A program made the translations under genes and the position numbers. 64,000 nt of DNA from Cellulomonas shaoxiangyii. GTDB lineage: Bacteria; Actinomycetota; Actinomycetes; Actinomycetales; Cellulomonadaceae. Below are positions 41,067 to 50,269 of this stretch, in pieces (the first letter of the stretch is position 1; every line of letters starts with the position of its first letter). Where the stretch lies: the NCBI RefSeq assembly GCF_004798685.1, contig NZ_CP039291.1:1364001-1428000 (forward strand). The letters are read 5' to 3'. The notes below the pieces were generated by a model, which worked only from the letters and a program-made list of their open reading frames with translations, ran no database searches and was not told the origin of the DNA.

Positions 41067-41765
41067 GTGACCTCGGAGAGCCCCGCCCCGTTGACGGCCG
41101 TCGGCCAGGACTACCTCAAGGTCATCTGGGGTGCGCAGGAGTGGTCCGACACGCCGGTGACGACCAAGCTCCTCGCGGGCCGGCTGGGCGTCGGTGCGTC
41201 GACGGTGTCGGAGACCGTGCGCCGGCTCGCGGACGCGGGGCTCGTGACCCACCGACCGTACGGCGCGGTGGAGCTGACGGACGCCGGCCGGGCGCACGCG
41301 GTCGCGATGGTGCGCCGGCACCGCCTCCTGGAGACGTACCTGGTGGAGCGGCTGGGGTACGCGTGGGACGAGGTGCACGACGAGGCGGAGGTGCTCGAGC
41401 ACGCCGTCAGCGACCGCTTCGTCGACCGTGTCGCCGAGCTGCTGGGCCATCCAGACCGGGACCCGCACGGCGACCCCATCCCCGGCCCCGACGGCACGGT
41501 GCACCTGCCCGACGCCCGCGTGATGTGGGAGGTCGAGCCCGGCGACTACGTCGTGGCCCGCATCTCGGACGCGGACCCCGAGCTCCTGCGCTACCTGGAC
41601 GACGTCGGTCTCGTGCTCGACGCGCACGTCCGGCTGGAGGAGCGCCGCGCGGTCACCGGGGTCGTGAGCGTCGAGATCGGCGCCGGCCCCGGGGTCGTGC
41701 GCGTCGAGCTCGGCGAGGTCGCGGCCGGCGCCATCTGGCTCGCCGCCGCAGCACCGCGCGCGTAG
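41067..41765 (+). CDS. DtxR/MntR-family metal-dependent repressor
   Basis: 232 residues. Winged helix about 10-70 (TTKLLAGRLGVGASTVSETVRRL), dimerisation domain about 70-140 and a C-terminal FeoA/SH3-like domain about 155-225. The metal-site helix reads DEAEVLEHAVSD (105-116): E108 stands where DtxR has Cys102, with E111 and H112 matching DtxR Glu105/His106. Glu at this place is the MntR pattern, so Mn2+ sensing is more likely than Fe2+. No metal transporter gene is adjacent, so targets lie elsewhere. Confidence 0.9.
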   Translation: MTSESPAPLTAVGQDYLKVIWGAQEWSDTPVTTKLLAGRLGVGASTVSETVRRLADAGLVTHRPYGAVELTDAGRAHAVAMVRRHRLLETYLVERLGYAWDEVHDEAEVLEHAVSDRFVDRVAELLGHPDRDPHGDPIPGPDGTVHLPDARVMWEVEPGDYVVARISDADPELLRYLDDVGLVLDAHVRLEERRAVTGVVSVEIGAGPGVVRVELGEVAAGAIWLAAAAPRA

Positions 41766-41768
41766 GCT
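41763..41768 (+). promoter_or_regulatory. Possible -10 of the MFS gene
   Basis: TAGGCT overlaps the regulator's stop codon; +1 near 41775, so the palindrome at 41813-41826 would lie in the leader. Confidence 0.35.
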
Positions 41769-41812
41769 CCTCCCATCCCCCCGAGCGGTCGACGGCGACC
41801 CTCGACGCTATG

Positions 41813-41826
41813 TCGAATCGATTCGA
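41813..41826. promoter_or_regulatory. Palindromic candidate operator before the MFS exporter
   Basis: TCGAATCGATTCGA is a perfect 14-bp palindrome, AT-richer than its surroundings, 8 bp before GTG 41834. Efflux genes are often repressed through such sites by TetR- or MarR-type proteins; none is encoded nearby. Confidence 0.45.
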
Positions 41827-41833
41827 GGCCGCC

Positions 41834-43081
41834 GTGACCGTCACCTCCTCGTCGTCGGCCGTGCCACCCGCGGCCGGGCCCCAGGTCGCCGGACCGGGGC
41901 GCGCCGCGGACCCGCGCGCCCGGACGGCCCTGCTCGCGCTCGCGCTCGGCGGCTTCGGCATCGGCACCACCGAGTTCGCCACGATGGGCCTGCTGCCGGA
42001 GATCGCCACCGACCTCGACGTCTCGATCCCCGTCGCCGGCCACGCGATCACCGCGTACGCCCTCGGTGTCGTGCTCGGTGCGCCGACGCTGGCCGCGCTC
42101 GGGGCCCGCCTCGACCGCCGCAGGCTGCTGCTCGGGCTCATGGTCGCCTTCACGGTCGGCAACGTCCTCGCGGCCTTCGCGCCCACCGCGGAGACGCTGG
42201 TCGCGGCGCGCTTCCTGGCGGGCCTGCCGCACGGCGCGTTCTTCGGCGTCGGTGCGGTCGTCGGCACCGCGGTCGTCGGTCCCGAGCGCCGCGGGCGGGC
42301 CGTCTCGGCGATGATGGCCGGCCTCACGGTGGCCTGCGCGGTCGGCGTCCCGCTCTCGTCGGTCGTCGGCCACGCCGTCGGGTGGCGCTGGGCGTTCGTC
42401 GCCGTGGGCGGCATCGGGCTCGTGACCCTCGTCGCGCTGCGCGCGTGGACGCCGTCGCTGCCCGCCGCGGCGGACGCCACCGTCCGCGGCGAGCTGGCCG
42501 CCCTGCGCAACGGCCCGCTCTGGATCGCGTTCGGCGCCGGGTCCATCGGGTTCGGCGGCATGTTCGCCGTGTACTCCTACGTCAAGCCGCTCCTCACCGA
42601 CGTCACCGGGCTCGCGGTGACGGCCGTGCCGCTCGTCCTCGCGCTCTACGGCGTCGGCATGACCGTCGGCACGCTCCTCGGCGGCCGGCTCGCGGACCGG
42701 TCCGTCCTCGGCACGGTGGTCGGCGGCATGGTCGCGACCATCGCCGTCCTCGTCCTCATCGCGCTGGTGGGCCCGTGGCCGGCCGCCGTCGTGCCGGCCC
42801 TCGTCCTGCTCGGCGTGACCTCCCAGGTGCTCGGGCTCGCGCTGCAGACCCGGCTCATGGACGTCTCGCCCGCGGCGCCGTCGCTGGGCGCGGCGCTGTG
42901 CCACTCGGCGCTCAACCTCGGCAACGCCGCCGGCGCCTTCCTCGGCGGGCTCGTCATCGCGGGTGGCTGGGGGCTGCTCGCGCCCGCGTGGGTCGGTGCG
43001 GGCCTGACGGCGCTGGGTCTCGTCGTCGTCCTGGCCGTGGGACGCACGCCCGCGCCGGCGGCCCCGAGCACGCCCGCGTGA
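41834..43081 (+). CDS. MFS transporter, DHA1 (AraJ/PbuE-like) family
   Basis: 415 residues from GTG 41834, which has GAGG 5 nt upstream; the in-frame ATG 41810 has no SD. Twelve membrane spans; GIGTTEFATMGLLPEIATDLDVSIPVAGHAITAYALGVVLGAPTLAALGARLDRRRLLLG contains the family's conserved TM1-TM2 loop. AraJ/YdeA-type members export sugars or drugs. The gene follows the DtxR/MntR regulator by 68 nt but its own palindrome suggests separate control. Confidence 0.88.
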   Translation: MTVTSSSSAVPPAAGPQVAGPGRAADPRARTALLALALGGFGIGTTEFATMGLLPEIATDLDVSIPVAGHAITAYALGVVLGAPTLAALGARLDRRRLLLGLMVAFTVGNVLAAFAPTAETLVAARFLAGLPHGAFFGVGAVVGTAVVGPERRGRAVSAMMAGLTVACAVGVPLSSVVGHAVGWRWAFVAVGGIGLVTLVALRAWTPSLPAAADATVRGELAALRNGPLWIAFGAGSIGFGGMFAVYSYVKPLLTDVTGLAVTAVPLVLALYGVGMTVGTLLGGRLADRSVLGTVVGGMVATIAVLVLIALVGPWPAAVVPALVLLGVTSQVLGLALQTRLMDVSPAAPSLGAALCHSALNLGNAAGAFLGGLVIAGGWGLLAPAWVGAGLTALGLVVVLAVGRTPAPAAPSTPA

Positions 43082-43130
43082 CGACCCACCGGCGGGGCCG
43101 CCCGGGTGTCGAGCCGTCGGTGGCCAGGGG

Positions 43131-43136
43131 TAAGGT
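43131..43136 (+). promoter_or_regulatory. -10 hexamer of the leuS leader transcript
   Basis: TAAGGT ends 7 nt before GTG 43143, the first codon of the Leu-rich leader ORF, so the leader peptide is probably translated from a leaderless mRNA. Confidence 0.6.
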
Positions 43137-43142
43137 CGTCCC

Positions 43143-43190
43143 GTGCTGGTGAGGACGCTCCTCCTTCGACGCCGCGGCGAGACCCCCTAG
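43143..43190 (+). CDS. Leucine-rich leader peptide upstream of leuS
   Basis: A 15-codon ORF, MLVRTLLLRRRGETP, from GTG 43143 to TAG 43190. Four of 15 residues are Leu, three consecutive (CTC CTC CTT, 43158-43166), ending 70 nt before leuS. CTT is rare in this DNA. A -10 hexamer is spaced for initiation exactly on the GTG. Leu-rich leaders before leucine genes are known from attenuation systems, including actinobacterial leuA; the position before leucyl-tRNA synthetase makes a Leu-sensing role plausible. Confidence 0.7.
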   Translation: MLVRTLLLRRRGETP

Positions 43191-43252
43191 GCCGGTCACT
43201 CGTCGCGGTGTGCGTGGTGCCGGCTGACCCCCGACGATCCCGCGGTGAAGGA
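43162..43252 (+). promoter_or_regulatory. leuS: Candidate leuS translational attenuator
   Basis: Three pairings are visible. UCCUUC inside the Leu codons (43162-43167) complements GAAGGA, the leuS SD (43247-43252). CCGCGGCGAG (43172-43181) pairs with CTCGTCGCGG (43199-43208), 10 bp with one G-U. GCCGGTCAC (43191-43199) pairs with GTGCCGGC (43217-43224) with one bulge. A ribosome stalled on the Leu codons would free the SD. No T-tract is present, so translational rather than transcriptional control is suggested. Confidence 0.45.
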
Positions 43253-43259
43253 CCCCCTC

Positions 43260-46172
43260 ATGAGCCAGGCCCCGACGACCACCCCCGACGACGTCCCGTT
43301 CCGGTACACCGCCGCGCTCGCCGAGCAGATCGAGCTGCGCTGGCAGGACGAGTGGGAGCGCCGCGGCACGTTCTTCACGCCGAACCCGTCGGGCCGCCTC
43401 ACGGACGGCGAGGGCAACCACGCCGATCCCGCGGCGCGCCCGTTCTACGTCATGGACATGTTCCCGTACCCCTCGGGTGCGGGTCTGCACGTCGGCCACC
43501 CGCTCGGCTACATCGCGACCGACGTGGTCGGCCGGTACCGGCGCATGTGCGGCGACAACGTGCTGCACGCGCTCGCGTTCGACGCCTTCGGCCTGCCGGC
43601 CGAGCAGTACGCCGTGCGGACGGGCCAGCACCCCCGGACCACCACCGAGGCGAACATCGCGATCATGCAGCGCCAGCTGCGCCGCCTGGGCCTGGCGCAC
43701 GACCCGCGCCGGTCGTTCGCCACGATCGACCCCGACTACGTCCGCTGGACGCAGTGGATCTTCCTGCAGGTGTTCGGTGCCTGGTACGACGAGGACGCCG
43801 TGCGTCCCGACGGCGGCCGCGGCCGCGCGCGCCCCGTGTCCGAGCTGGTCGAGGAGCTGGAGCAGGGCGTGCGCCCCGTCCCGGCCGACGTGCCGGGCGT
43901 GCCCGCCGGGGCGACGTGGGCCGACCTCGACCCGGCCGCCCGCCGGCGCGTCGTCGACAGCCGCCGCCTCGCCTACCTCTCGGACACGCCGGTCAACTGG
44001 GCGCCCGGGCTCGGGACCGTGCTGGCGAACGAGGAGGTCACCGCGGACGGGCGGTCCGAGCGGGACAACTTCCCGGTGTTCCAGCGCAACCTGCGGCAGT
44101 GGAACATGCGCATCACCGCGTACGCCGACCGGCTGACCGACGACCTCGACCGCATCGACTGGCCCGAGAAGGTCCGCTCGATGCAGCGGCACTGGATCGG
44201 CCGGTCGACCGGCGCCCGCGTGCGCTTCGCGGTGCAGGGCGGCGACGCGGTCGAGGTCTTCACCACGCGCCCCGACACGCTGTTCGGCGCCACCTTCATG
44301 GTCGTCTCGCCCGAGCACCCGCTGCTCGACGAGGTGCCGGCGGCGTGGCCCGACGGCACGCGGGACGCATGGACCGGAGGCCACGCCTCGCCGGTCGACG
44401 CGGTCGCCGCGTACCGGGCCGAGGCCGCCGCGAAGACGGCCGTCGAGCGTCAGCAGGACGCCGGCCGCAAGACCGGCGTCTTCACCGGCCACCTGGCCGT
44501 GAACCCGGTGAACGGCGCGCTGCTGCCGGTCTTCACCGCCGACTACGTCCTCATGGGCTACGGCACGGGCGCGATCATGGCCGTGCCCGGCGGCGACGAG
44601 CGGGACTTCGCGTTCGCGCAGGCCTTCGAGCTGCCCGTCGTGCACACGATCGACGCACCCGAGGGCACGCCGGAGGGGGCACGCACCGGCGACGGGCGGG
44701 TCGTCAACTCCGCGAACGACGAGGTCGACCTCAACGGGCTGACGGTCGCAGAGGCCAAGGAGCGCATCGTCGCGTGGCTGGCCGAGCGGGGCGTGGGGGA
44801 GAAGGCGGTCACGTACCGCCTGCGCGACTGGCTGTTCAGCCGCCAGCGGTACTGGGGCGAGCCGTTCCCGATCGTGTACGACGAGCACGACACGCCCATC
44901 GCGCTGCCCGAGTCGGCGCTGCCGGTCGAGCTGCCCGACGTCCCCGACTTCTCGCCCCGCACGTACGCGCCCGACGACGCGGACTCCGAGCCCGAGCCGC
45001 CCCTGGGCCGCAACGAGGAGTGGCTGTACGTCGAGCTGGACCTCGGCGACGGGCCCAGGACGTACCGCCGGGACGCCAACACCATGCCCAACTGGGCGGG
45101 CTCCTGCTGGTACCACCTGCGCTACCTGGACCCGCGCTCCGACGACGTGATCGTCGACCCCGAGCTCGAGCAGTACTGGCTCGGCCCTGGCCACGGGCAC
45201 CAGCCGGCGGGCTCGGTCGGCGGCGTCGACCTCTACGTCGGCGGGGTCGAGCACGCCGTGCTGCACCTGCTGTACGCGCGGTTCTGGCACAAGGTGCTGT
45301 ACGACCTGGGGTACGTGCGCAGCGCCGAGCCGTTCCACAAGCTGTTCAACCAGGGCTACATCCAGGCTTACGCGTACACCGACGAGCGTGGCGTGTACGT
45401 GCCGGCCGCGGAGGTCGTGGAGGACGAGGCGTCGCCCACCGGCTTCAGCCACGAGGGCGAGCCCGCGCACCGCGAGTACGGCAAGATCGGCAAGTCGCTG
45501 AAGAACGCCGTCGCCCCCGACGAGATGTACGAGGCGTACGGCGCCGACACTCTGCGCGTGTACGAGATGTCCATGGGTCCGCTCGACCTGTCGCGTCCGT
45601 GGGAGACCCGCGCCGTCGTCGGCGCGCAGCGCTTCCTGCAGCGGCTGTGGCGCAACGTGGTCGACGAGCGGACGGGCGAGCTGGTCGTCTCGGACGACGC
45701 CCCGTCGACCGAGACGCTGCGCCTGCTGCACCGCACGGTCGCCGACGTCCGTGACGACATGGAGGCGATGCGCATCAACACCGCGATCGCCAAGCTCATC
45801 GTGCTGAACAACCACCTGACGACGCTCGAGCGGGCGCCGCGCGCCGCCGTCGAGGCGCTCGTGGTGATGACGGCGCCCGTCGCGCCGCACATCGCCGACG
45901 AGCTGTGGGAGCGGCTCGGCCACGACCGCTCGGTCGTGCACGCGCGCTTCCCGGAGGCCGACCCCGCGTACCTCGTCGAGGAGACGGTGACGTGCGTCCT
46001 GCAGGTGGCCGGCAAGGTGCGTGGCCGTGCCGAGGTGCCCGCGTCCGTGGGTGAGGACGAGCTGCGCGAGATCGCGCTCGCCGACGCCGGCGTGCAGCGC
46101 GCGCTCGACGGACGCGGCGTGCGGACCGTCATCGTGCGCGCGCCCAAGCTGGTGAACGTGGTGCCCGCCTGA
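43260..46172 (+). CDS. leuS: Leucyl-tRNA synthetase
   Basis: 970 residues, class Ia synthetase that charges tRNA-Leu. HIGH-type motif HVGHPLGY at 77-84 and KMSKS-type KIGKS from 742; the CP1 editing domain lies between ([38 protein letters not shown]). The length and the [10 protein letters not shown] segment are typical for actinobacteria. ATG 43260 has GAAGGA 7 nt upstream; the GTG at 43245 overlaps that SD and is less likely. Expression is probably controlled by the leader ORF upstream. Confidence 0.97.
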   Translation: MSQAPTTTPDDVPFRYTAALAEQIELRWQDEWERRGTFFTPNPSGRLTDGEGNHADPAARPFYVMDMFPYPSGAGLHVGHPLGYIATDVVGRYRRMCGDNVLHALAFDAFGLPAEQYAVRTGQHPRTTTEANIAIMQRQLRRLGLAHDPRRSFATIDPDYVRWTQWIFLQVFGAWYDEDAVRPDGGRGRARPVSELVEELEQGVRPVPADVPGVPAGATWADLDPAARRRVVDSRRLAYLSDTPVNWAPGLGTVLANEEVTADGRSERDNFPVFQRNLRQWNMRITAYADRLTDDLDRIDWPEKVRSMQRHWIGRSTGARVRFAVQGGDAVEVFTTRPDTLFGATFMVVSPEHPLLDEVPAAWPDGTRDAWTGGHASPVDAVAAYRAEAAAKTAVERQQDAGRKTGVFTGHLAVNPVNGALLPVFTADYVLMGYGTGAIMAVPGGDERDFAFAQAFELPVVHTIDAPEGTPEGARTGDGRVVNSANDEVDLNGLTVAEAKERIVAWLAERGVGEKAVTYRLRDWLFSRQRYWGEPFPIVYDEHDTPIALPESALPVELPDVPDFSPRTYAPDDADSEPEPPLGRNEEWLYVELDLGDGPRTYRRDANTMPNWAGSCWYHLRYLDPRSDDVIVDPELEQYWLGPGHGHQPAGSVGGVDLYVGGVEHAVLHLLYARFWHKVLYDLGYVRSAEPFHKLFNQGYIQAYAYTDERGVYVPAAEVVEDEASPTGFSHEGEPAHREYGKIGKSLKNAVAPDEMYEAYGADTLRVYEMSMGPLDLSRPWETRAVVGAQRFLQRLWRNVVDERTGELVVSDDAPSTETLRLLHRTVADVRDDMEAMRINTAIAKLIVLNNHLTTLERAPRAAVEALVVMTAPVAPHIADELWERLGHDRSVVHARFPEADPAYLVEETVTCVLQVAGKVRGRAEVPASVGEDELREIALADAGVQRALDGRGVRTVIVRAPKLVNVVPA

Positions 46173-47128
46173 GCGGGCACGCCGCGCCGCACCCGCCCCG
46201 GGTCGCGGTCGTCACGGACTCGACGTCGGCCCTGCCGCCCGCCCTCGCGGCGGCGGCGGGCCTGACCGTCGTGCCCCTCGACGTGACGATCGACGGGGCA
46301 CGGCACGTCGAGGGCGTCGACGTCACGCCCGCCCAGCTGCTCCACGCGCTCGAGCGTGGCGCCCGCGTGACGACGTCGCAGCCGCCGCCGTCCGCGTTCG
46401 CGGCCGCCTACGAGCGCGCCGCGGCGGCCGGGGCGCGCGAGATCGTGTCGGTGCACCTGTCGGGCGAGATGTCGGGGACCGTCCGGTCCGCGCGGACCGC
46501 CGCGACGGTGAGCCCCGTCCCCGTCCGCGTCGTCGACTCCGGCACGGTCGCGCTCGGCCTGGGCTTCGCGGCGCTCGCGGCGGCCCGCTGCGCGGGCGCG
46601 GCCGTGCCCGACCCGGCCGCCGACGAGGTGCGCGCGCGCCGGCGCGCGTCCGGCGGCCTGCCGCGGCGCCGGCGCCCGCCCGCACCGGTGTGGCCGGACC
46701 TCGCGGAGGTCGCCGCGGCGGCCGCCGTCACCGCCGCGAGCACGCGCACGTGGTTCCTCGTCGAGTCGCTCGAGCACCTGCGGCGCGGCGGGCGGCTCAG
46801 CGCACCGGCCGCCGCGCTCGGGACCGTCCTGGGCCTGCGCCCGCTGCTGGCCGTGCAGGACGGCCGGGTCGTCGTCGCCGACAAGGTGCGCACCCGCCGA
46901 GCTGCACGCGAGCGCCTCGAGCACGTCGCTGCCACGGAGCTCGCCGGGCGCGGCGCGGTCCGGATCGGGGTGCACCACGCCGGTGACCCCGGCGCCGCCC
47001 ACGAGCTCGCCGCCCGGCTCGCGGAGCGCGCGGACGACGCCGTCGAGGTCGTCGTCGCGGGTGCCGGTGCGGTGCTCGGCGCGCACGCCGGACCGGGCCT
47101 GCTCGCGGTCGTCGTCGCGGACGCCTGA
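46169..47128 (+). CDS. DegV family fatty-acid-binding protein, probable CTG start
   Basis: 319 residues if translation starts at CTG 46169, which overlaps the leuS stop (CTGA). The conserved N-terminus [13 protein letters not shown] starts at codon 11 and no ATG or GTG precedes it in frame; the first GTG (46271) would delete this essential strand. Further DegV features are [16 protein letters not shown] and [15 protein letters not shown]. DegV (FakB-like) proteins bind fatty acids for phosphorylation by FakA. An Arg/Pro-rich insert (about residues 150-170) interrupts the usual sequence. Confidence 0.8.
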   Translation: MSGHAAPHPPRVAVVTDSTSALPPALAAAAGLTVVPLDVTIDGARHVEGVDVTPAQLLHALERGARVTTSQPPPSAFAAAYERAAAAGAREIVSVHLSGEMSGTVRSARTAATVSPVPVRVVDSGTVALGLGFAALAAARCAGAAVPDPAADEVRARRRASGGLPRRRRPPAPVWPDLAEVAAAAAVTAASTRTWFLVESLEHLRRGGRLSAPAAALGTVLGLRPLLAVQDGRVVVADKVRTRRAARERLEHVAATELAGRGAVRIGVHHAGDPGAAHELAARLAERADDAVEVVVAGAGAVLGAHAGPGLLAVVVADA

Positions 47129-47324
47129 CCGCGGAGTCCCGACCGGTAGGCCTGGCCGCGGAGGCGTGACCGCGGAGGCCTGAACGACGCCTGTCCGCGC
47201 ACGTCGTCGCCGCGGTCCGGTCCGCCGCCGGACGCGACCCGCGCGAGCCGACCCCAGCCCTGGCCGCCCGGGGCCCGCGCACCGCCGGGTGGCTGCTCCC
47301 GGCAGGCATGCCGAGCGCCCTGCC

Positions 47325-47330
47325 TAGCGT
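47325..47330 (+). promoter_or_regulatory. -10 hexamer of leaderless comEA
   Basis: TAGCGT ends 7 nt before GTG 47337; +1 falls on the start codon and no SD is present. Confidence 0.55.
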
Positions 47331-47336
47331 GACGCC

Positions 47337-48566
47337 GTGCCCTCCCGCGACAGACCCGAGCCCGCCGTGGCGCACCGCCTCGCCGCGCTGGCCGGCGGTG
47401 CCGAGCGGACGACAGACCGCCGCCGCGTCGCCGGGCCCGCCGGTGGCCGGCCGCCGTCGGTGCCCCGCGCGCGGGACCGGTCCGGTGCGTCCGTACCGCC
47501 GCCCCCGGGCGCGCGGGCCGATGTCCCGGACGCGGGGCCTCCGTCCTGGCGGTCGCACCGGTGGCGTGCCACCGGGCCGGGCTCGGCGGCCGGCCCCGCG
47601 ACGGCCGAGGCACGGTGGGCGGCCTCGCCGGCCGCGCCGGCCGCGGGCTGGACCCCACGGCCGGAGGGCGTCCCCGGCGGGAGCGCCGCCGCGTGGGGCG
47701 GGGACGCGCGCGCCGGCCACGACGCCGACCCCGAACCCGACCCCGGCGCCGGCCCGCGGGTCGACGCACGGGTGCGCCGGGCGGCGACGCTCGACGCCCT
47801 CGCGGACGCCGCGGGTCGGGTCGGACCGCCGCCGGGCGAGGATCCCGGACGGCCGCCGGGCGCGGATCCCGCGCGGCCCCGGGGCAGCACCCGGTGGGCG
47901 GTCGCACCGCGCGCGGCCGCGGCCGCGGCCCTGGCGGTCACCCTGCTCGCGGGCGGCGTCGCCCTGCGTGCCTCCACGGCACCGGAGGGTGTGCCGGTCG
48001 AGCTGCCGCGCCCGCGGGCGACCGCCGCCGGGGCGGAGCGGACGGCGGCCGCGGGGGAGGCGACCCCGCCGGGCGGGACGCCGGCGGCCGGTGTGACGCC
48101 CACCCCGGCGGCGTCCGGGGCGCCCGCCGTGGTCCACGTCGTGGGGGCGGTCGCCGCACCGGGCCTGGTCACGGTGCCCGTCGACGCGCGCGTCGCCGAC
48201 GCCGTCGCCGCGGCCGGCGGGAGCACCCCGGACGCCGACCTCGCCGCGGTGAACCTCGCGCGTACGGTGGTCGACGGCGAGCAGCTGCACGTTCCCCGCG
48301 TCGGGGAGGTGCCGGCGCCGTCCGCGGGCGCCCCGGGCACGGGTGACGAGGCGGCGTCGGGCGGCACGGGTGGTGCCGGCACCGTCGACCTGAACACGGC
48401 CGACCTCGCGACCCTCGACGGGCTCCCCGGCGTCGGCCCGGTCCTGGCGCAGCGCATCCTGGACCGGCGCGCACGTGCGCCGTTCACCTCCGTCGACGAG
48501 CTCGACGACGTCAGCGGCATCGGCCCCGCGGTGCTCGAGCGGCTGCGTCCGCTCGTCCGGGTGTGA
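47337..48566 (+). CDS. comEA: ComEA-like helix-hairpin-helix DNA-binding protein
   Basis: 409 residues. A long Pro/Arg/Ala-rich cytoplasmic arm (1-185), one membrane span (about 185-205), an SLBB domain (about 262-320; VHVVGAVAAPGLVTVPVDARVADAV) and a C-terminal ComEA HhH pair (about 345-409; VDLNTADLATLDGLPGVGPVLAQRIL, SGIGPAVLERLRPLV). It binds incoming DNA outside the membrane. The stop overlaps comEC by 4 nt. Confidence 0.92.
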   Translation: MPSRDRPEPAVAHRLAALAGGAERTTDRRRVAGPAGGRPPSVPRARDRSGASVPPPPGARADVPDAGPPSWRSHRWRATGPGSAAGPATAEARWAASPAAPAAGWTPRPEGVPGGSAAAWGGDARAGHDADPEPDPGAGPRVDARVRRAATLDALADAAGRVGPPPGEDPGRPPGADPARPRGSTRWAVAPRAAAAAALAVTLLAGGVALRASTAPEGVPVELPRPRATAAGAERTAAAGEATPPGGTPAAGVTPTPAASGAPAVVHVVGAVAAPGLVTVPVDARVADAVAAAGGSTPDADLAAVNLARTVVDGEQLHVPRVGEVPAPSAGAPGTGDEAASGGTGGAGTVDLNTADLATLDGLPGVGPVLAQRILDRRARAPFTSVDELDDVSGIGPAVLERLRPLVRV

Positions 48567-50188
48567 CGACGCCCGCGGGCCGCGTCGACCTGCGCCTGCT
48601 GCCGCCGGCGGCGACGGCGTGGGGGGCTGCGGCGCTGATCGTGCTCGTCCCTGCCGACGCCGTCGGGTCCGCCACCGCGTGGGGTCTGGCCGTCCTCTGC
48701 GCGCTCGGCCTGGCCGTCGTGCGGGTGCTGCGCGACGCCGCGAGCTACGCCCCGAGCCACGCCCCCAGCTCTGCCCCCGGCTCCGTGTCGCGCCCCGCCC
48801 GTGCTCGCGTGCCGCCGCCCGGCGTGCGCCCGGCCGCCGCGCTCGCGGTCGTCGTCGGCGTCGCGGTGCTCACCACGGGAGCCGTCCAGCGGCATGCCGC
48901 GGCACCGGCCGCGCTCGCGGACGCGGCCCGGGCCGGGGTGGTCGTCGACGTCGTTGGACGGGTCGCCGTCCCGCCGCGCGTGCTCGCCGGTGCCGCCGGT
49001 GCCCCACCCCGGCTGCTCGTGACCGTGGCGGCCGAGCAGGTGCGCCTGACGAGCAGCGGGGCGCTCCTCGCCGCCGGCGTGCACGTCGAGGTCCTCCTCC
49101 CGGTCGGTGACCCGGTCGGTGACCCGGCCGGTGACCCGGCCGGGGACGAGGCCGCCGGGACGCAGCCCGTCGACGTCGACGCGCACGTCGCCGTGCGGGG
49201 GCGTGCGGCGACGCGGCCGGCTGGGGAGCGGGCGGCCGTCGGCGTGACGGCGCGTGCTGCGCCCGAGCTGCTCGGACGGCCACGTCCCTGGTTCGCGTGG
49301 TCCGCAGCGGCCCGCCGGCACGCCCGCGCGCTGGCGGGCGCGCTGCCGGGCGACGCCGGCGCGCTGCTGCCGGGTGTGACGGTGGGCGACACGGGCGCGA
49401 TCCCGGTCGACCTGCGCGACGCCATGCGGACGGCCGGCCTCGCGCACCTGACCGCGGTGTCGGGGGCGCACTTCGCCCTCCTGGGCGCGCTCGCGCTCGC
49501 GGCGACGGCGGCCGTGGATGCCCCGCGCGTCGTCCGGGCGGGCGCGGTCGGTGCGGTGGGCGTCGGGCTCGTGCTCGTGGTCGGACCGGACCCGAGCGTC
49601 GTGCGGGCGGCCGTCATGGGCGCCGTCGGCCTCGTGGCCCTGCTCGCCGGCCGCCGGCCCGTCGGTCCGGCGGCGTTGTGCACGGCCGTCGTCGTCCTGC
49701 TCGTGCACGACCCGTGGCTCGCGGTCGCGCCGGGGTTCGCGCTGTCGGTCGGGGCCACGGCGGGGCTCGTGGCGCTCGGGCCGCCGCTCGTCGAACGGTG
49801 GTCGGGGTGGTGGGGGCGGGGCGCCGCCGTCGTGCTGGCGGCCCCCGTGGCCGCGCAGCTCGGCTGCCTGCCCGTGGTGCTCGCGCTGTGGCCCAGCCTC
49901 GGCGCGTGGTCCGTGGCGGCCAACGTGCTGACGGCGCCCGTCGTCGCCCCGGCGACCGTGCTGGGGCTCGCCGCGGTCGCCGTCGCGGCGTGGTGGCCGG
50001 CCGCGGCGGGGGTGCTGGCGGCGGTGGCGGGGGCCGCGTGCTGGTGGATGGGCGCGGTGGCCCGGGTCTGTGCGGGGCTGCCCGGCGCCGCCCTGGCGTG
50101 GTTGCCGGGACCGGTCGGGGCGGTCGCCGCGGTGCTCGCGGCGACCGCGGCGGCCGTCCTGCTCCTGCGCCGGGAGCACCGCGGCTGA
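48563..50188 (+). CDS. comEC: ComEC/Rec2-type DNA-uptake channel, competence domain only
   Basis: 541 residues. N-terminal spans and an OB-like region are followed by the Competence domain: LLPGVTVGDTGAIPVDLRDAMRTAGLAHLTAVSGAHFALLG and PSVVRAAVMGAVGLVALLAGRRPVGPAALCTAVVVLL. The protein ends after the last membrane span (LLLRREHRG) and lacks the C-terminal metallo-beta-lactamase domain found in many ComEC proteins. A 12-nt repeat gives GDPV/GDPA units near residue 182. GTG start overlaps comEA. Confidence 0.92.
   Translation: MTTPAGRVDLRLLPPAATAWGAAALIVLVPADAVGSATAWGLAVLCALGLAVVRVLRDAASYAPSHAPSSAPGSVSRPARARVPPPGVRPAAALAVVVGVAVLTTGAVQRHAAAPAALADAARAGVVVDVVGRVAVPPRVLAGAAGAPPRLLVTVAAEQVRLTSSGALLAAGVHVEVLLPVGDPVGDPAGDPAGDEAAGTQPVDVDAHVAVRGRAATRPAGERAAVGVTARAAPELLGRPRPWFAWSAAARRHARALAGALPGDAGALLPGVTVGDTGAIPVDLRDAMRTAGLAHLTAVSGAHFALLGALALAATAAVDAPRVVRAGAVGAVGVGLVLVVGPDPSVVRAAVMGAVGLVALLAGRRPVGPAALCTAVVVLLVHDPWLAVAPGFALSVGATAGLVALGPPLVERWSGWWGRGAAVVLAAPVAAQLGCLPVVLALWPSLGAWSVAANVLTAPVVAPATVLGLAAVAVAAWWPAAAGVLAAVAGAACWWMGAVARVCAGLPGAALAWLPGPVGAVAAVLAATAAAVLLLRREHRG
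49106..49141 (+). repeat. 12-nt tandem repeat, three copies, in comEC
   Basis: GGTGACCCGGTC / GGTGACCCGGCC / GGTGACCCGGCC, encoding GDPV GDPA GDPA in a loop of the OB-like region. Confidence 0.85.
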
Positions 50189-50269
50189 CGGCGCCGCGCC
50201 CGGCACGGCGGGGAGCCCCGGGCGGCAGGCGCGGAGGGCGGTGTCGGCGGTGTCCGGCACACTGGGTCC

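Noticed and set aside
43246-43260. GTG 43245 as leuS start
   Set aside because: It would place the GAAGGA SD inside the gene; ATG 43260 lies at proper distance from that SD.
46271-47128. degV starting at GTG 46271
   Set aside because: This would remove the conserved first strand RVAVVTDST, needed for the DegV fold; CTG 46169 overlapping the leuS stop is the better start.
47125-47180. Imperfect repeats of a CCTGACCGCGGAG-like unit after degV
   Set aside because: They look like a local duplication of the gene end; too short and diverged to be a mobile element or regulatory array.
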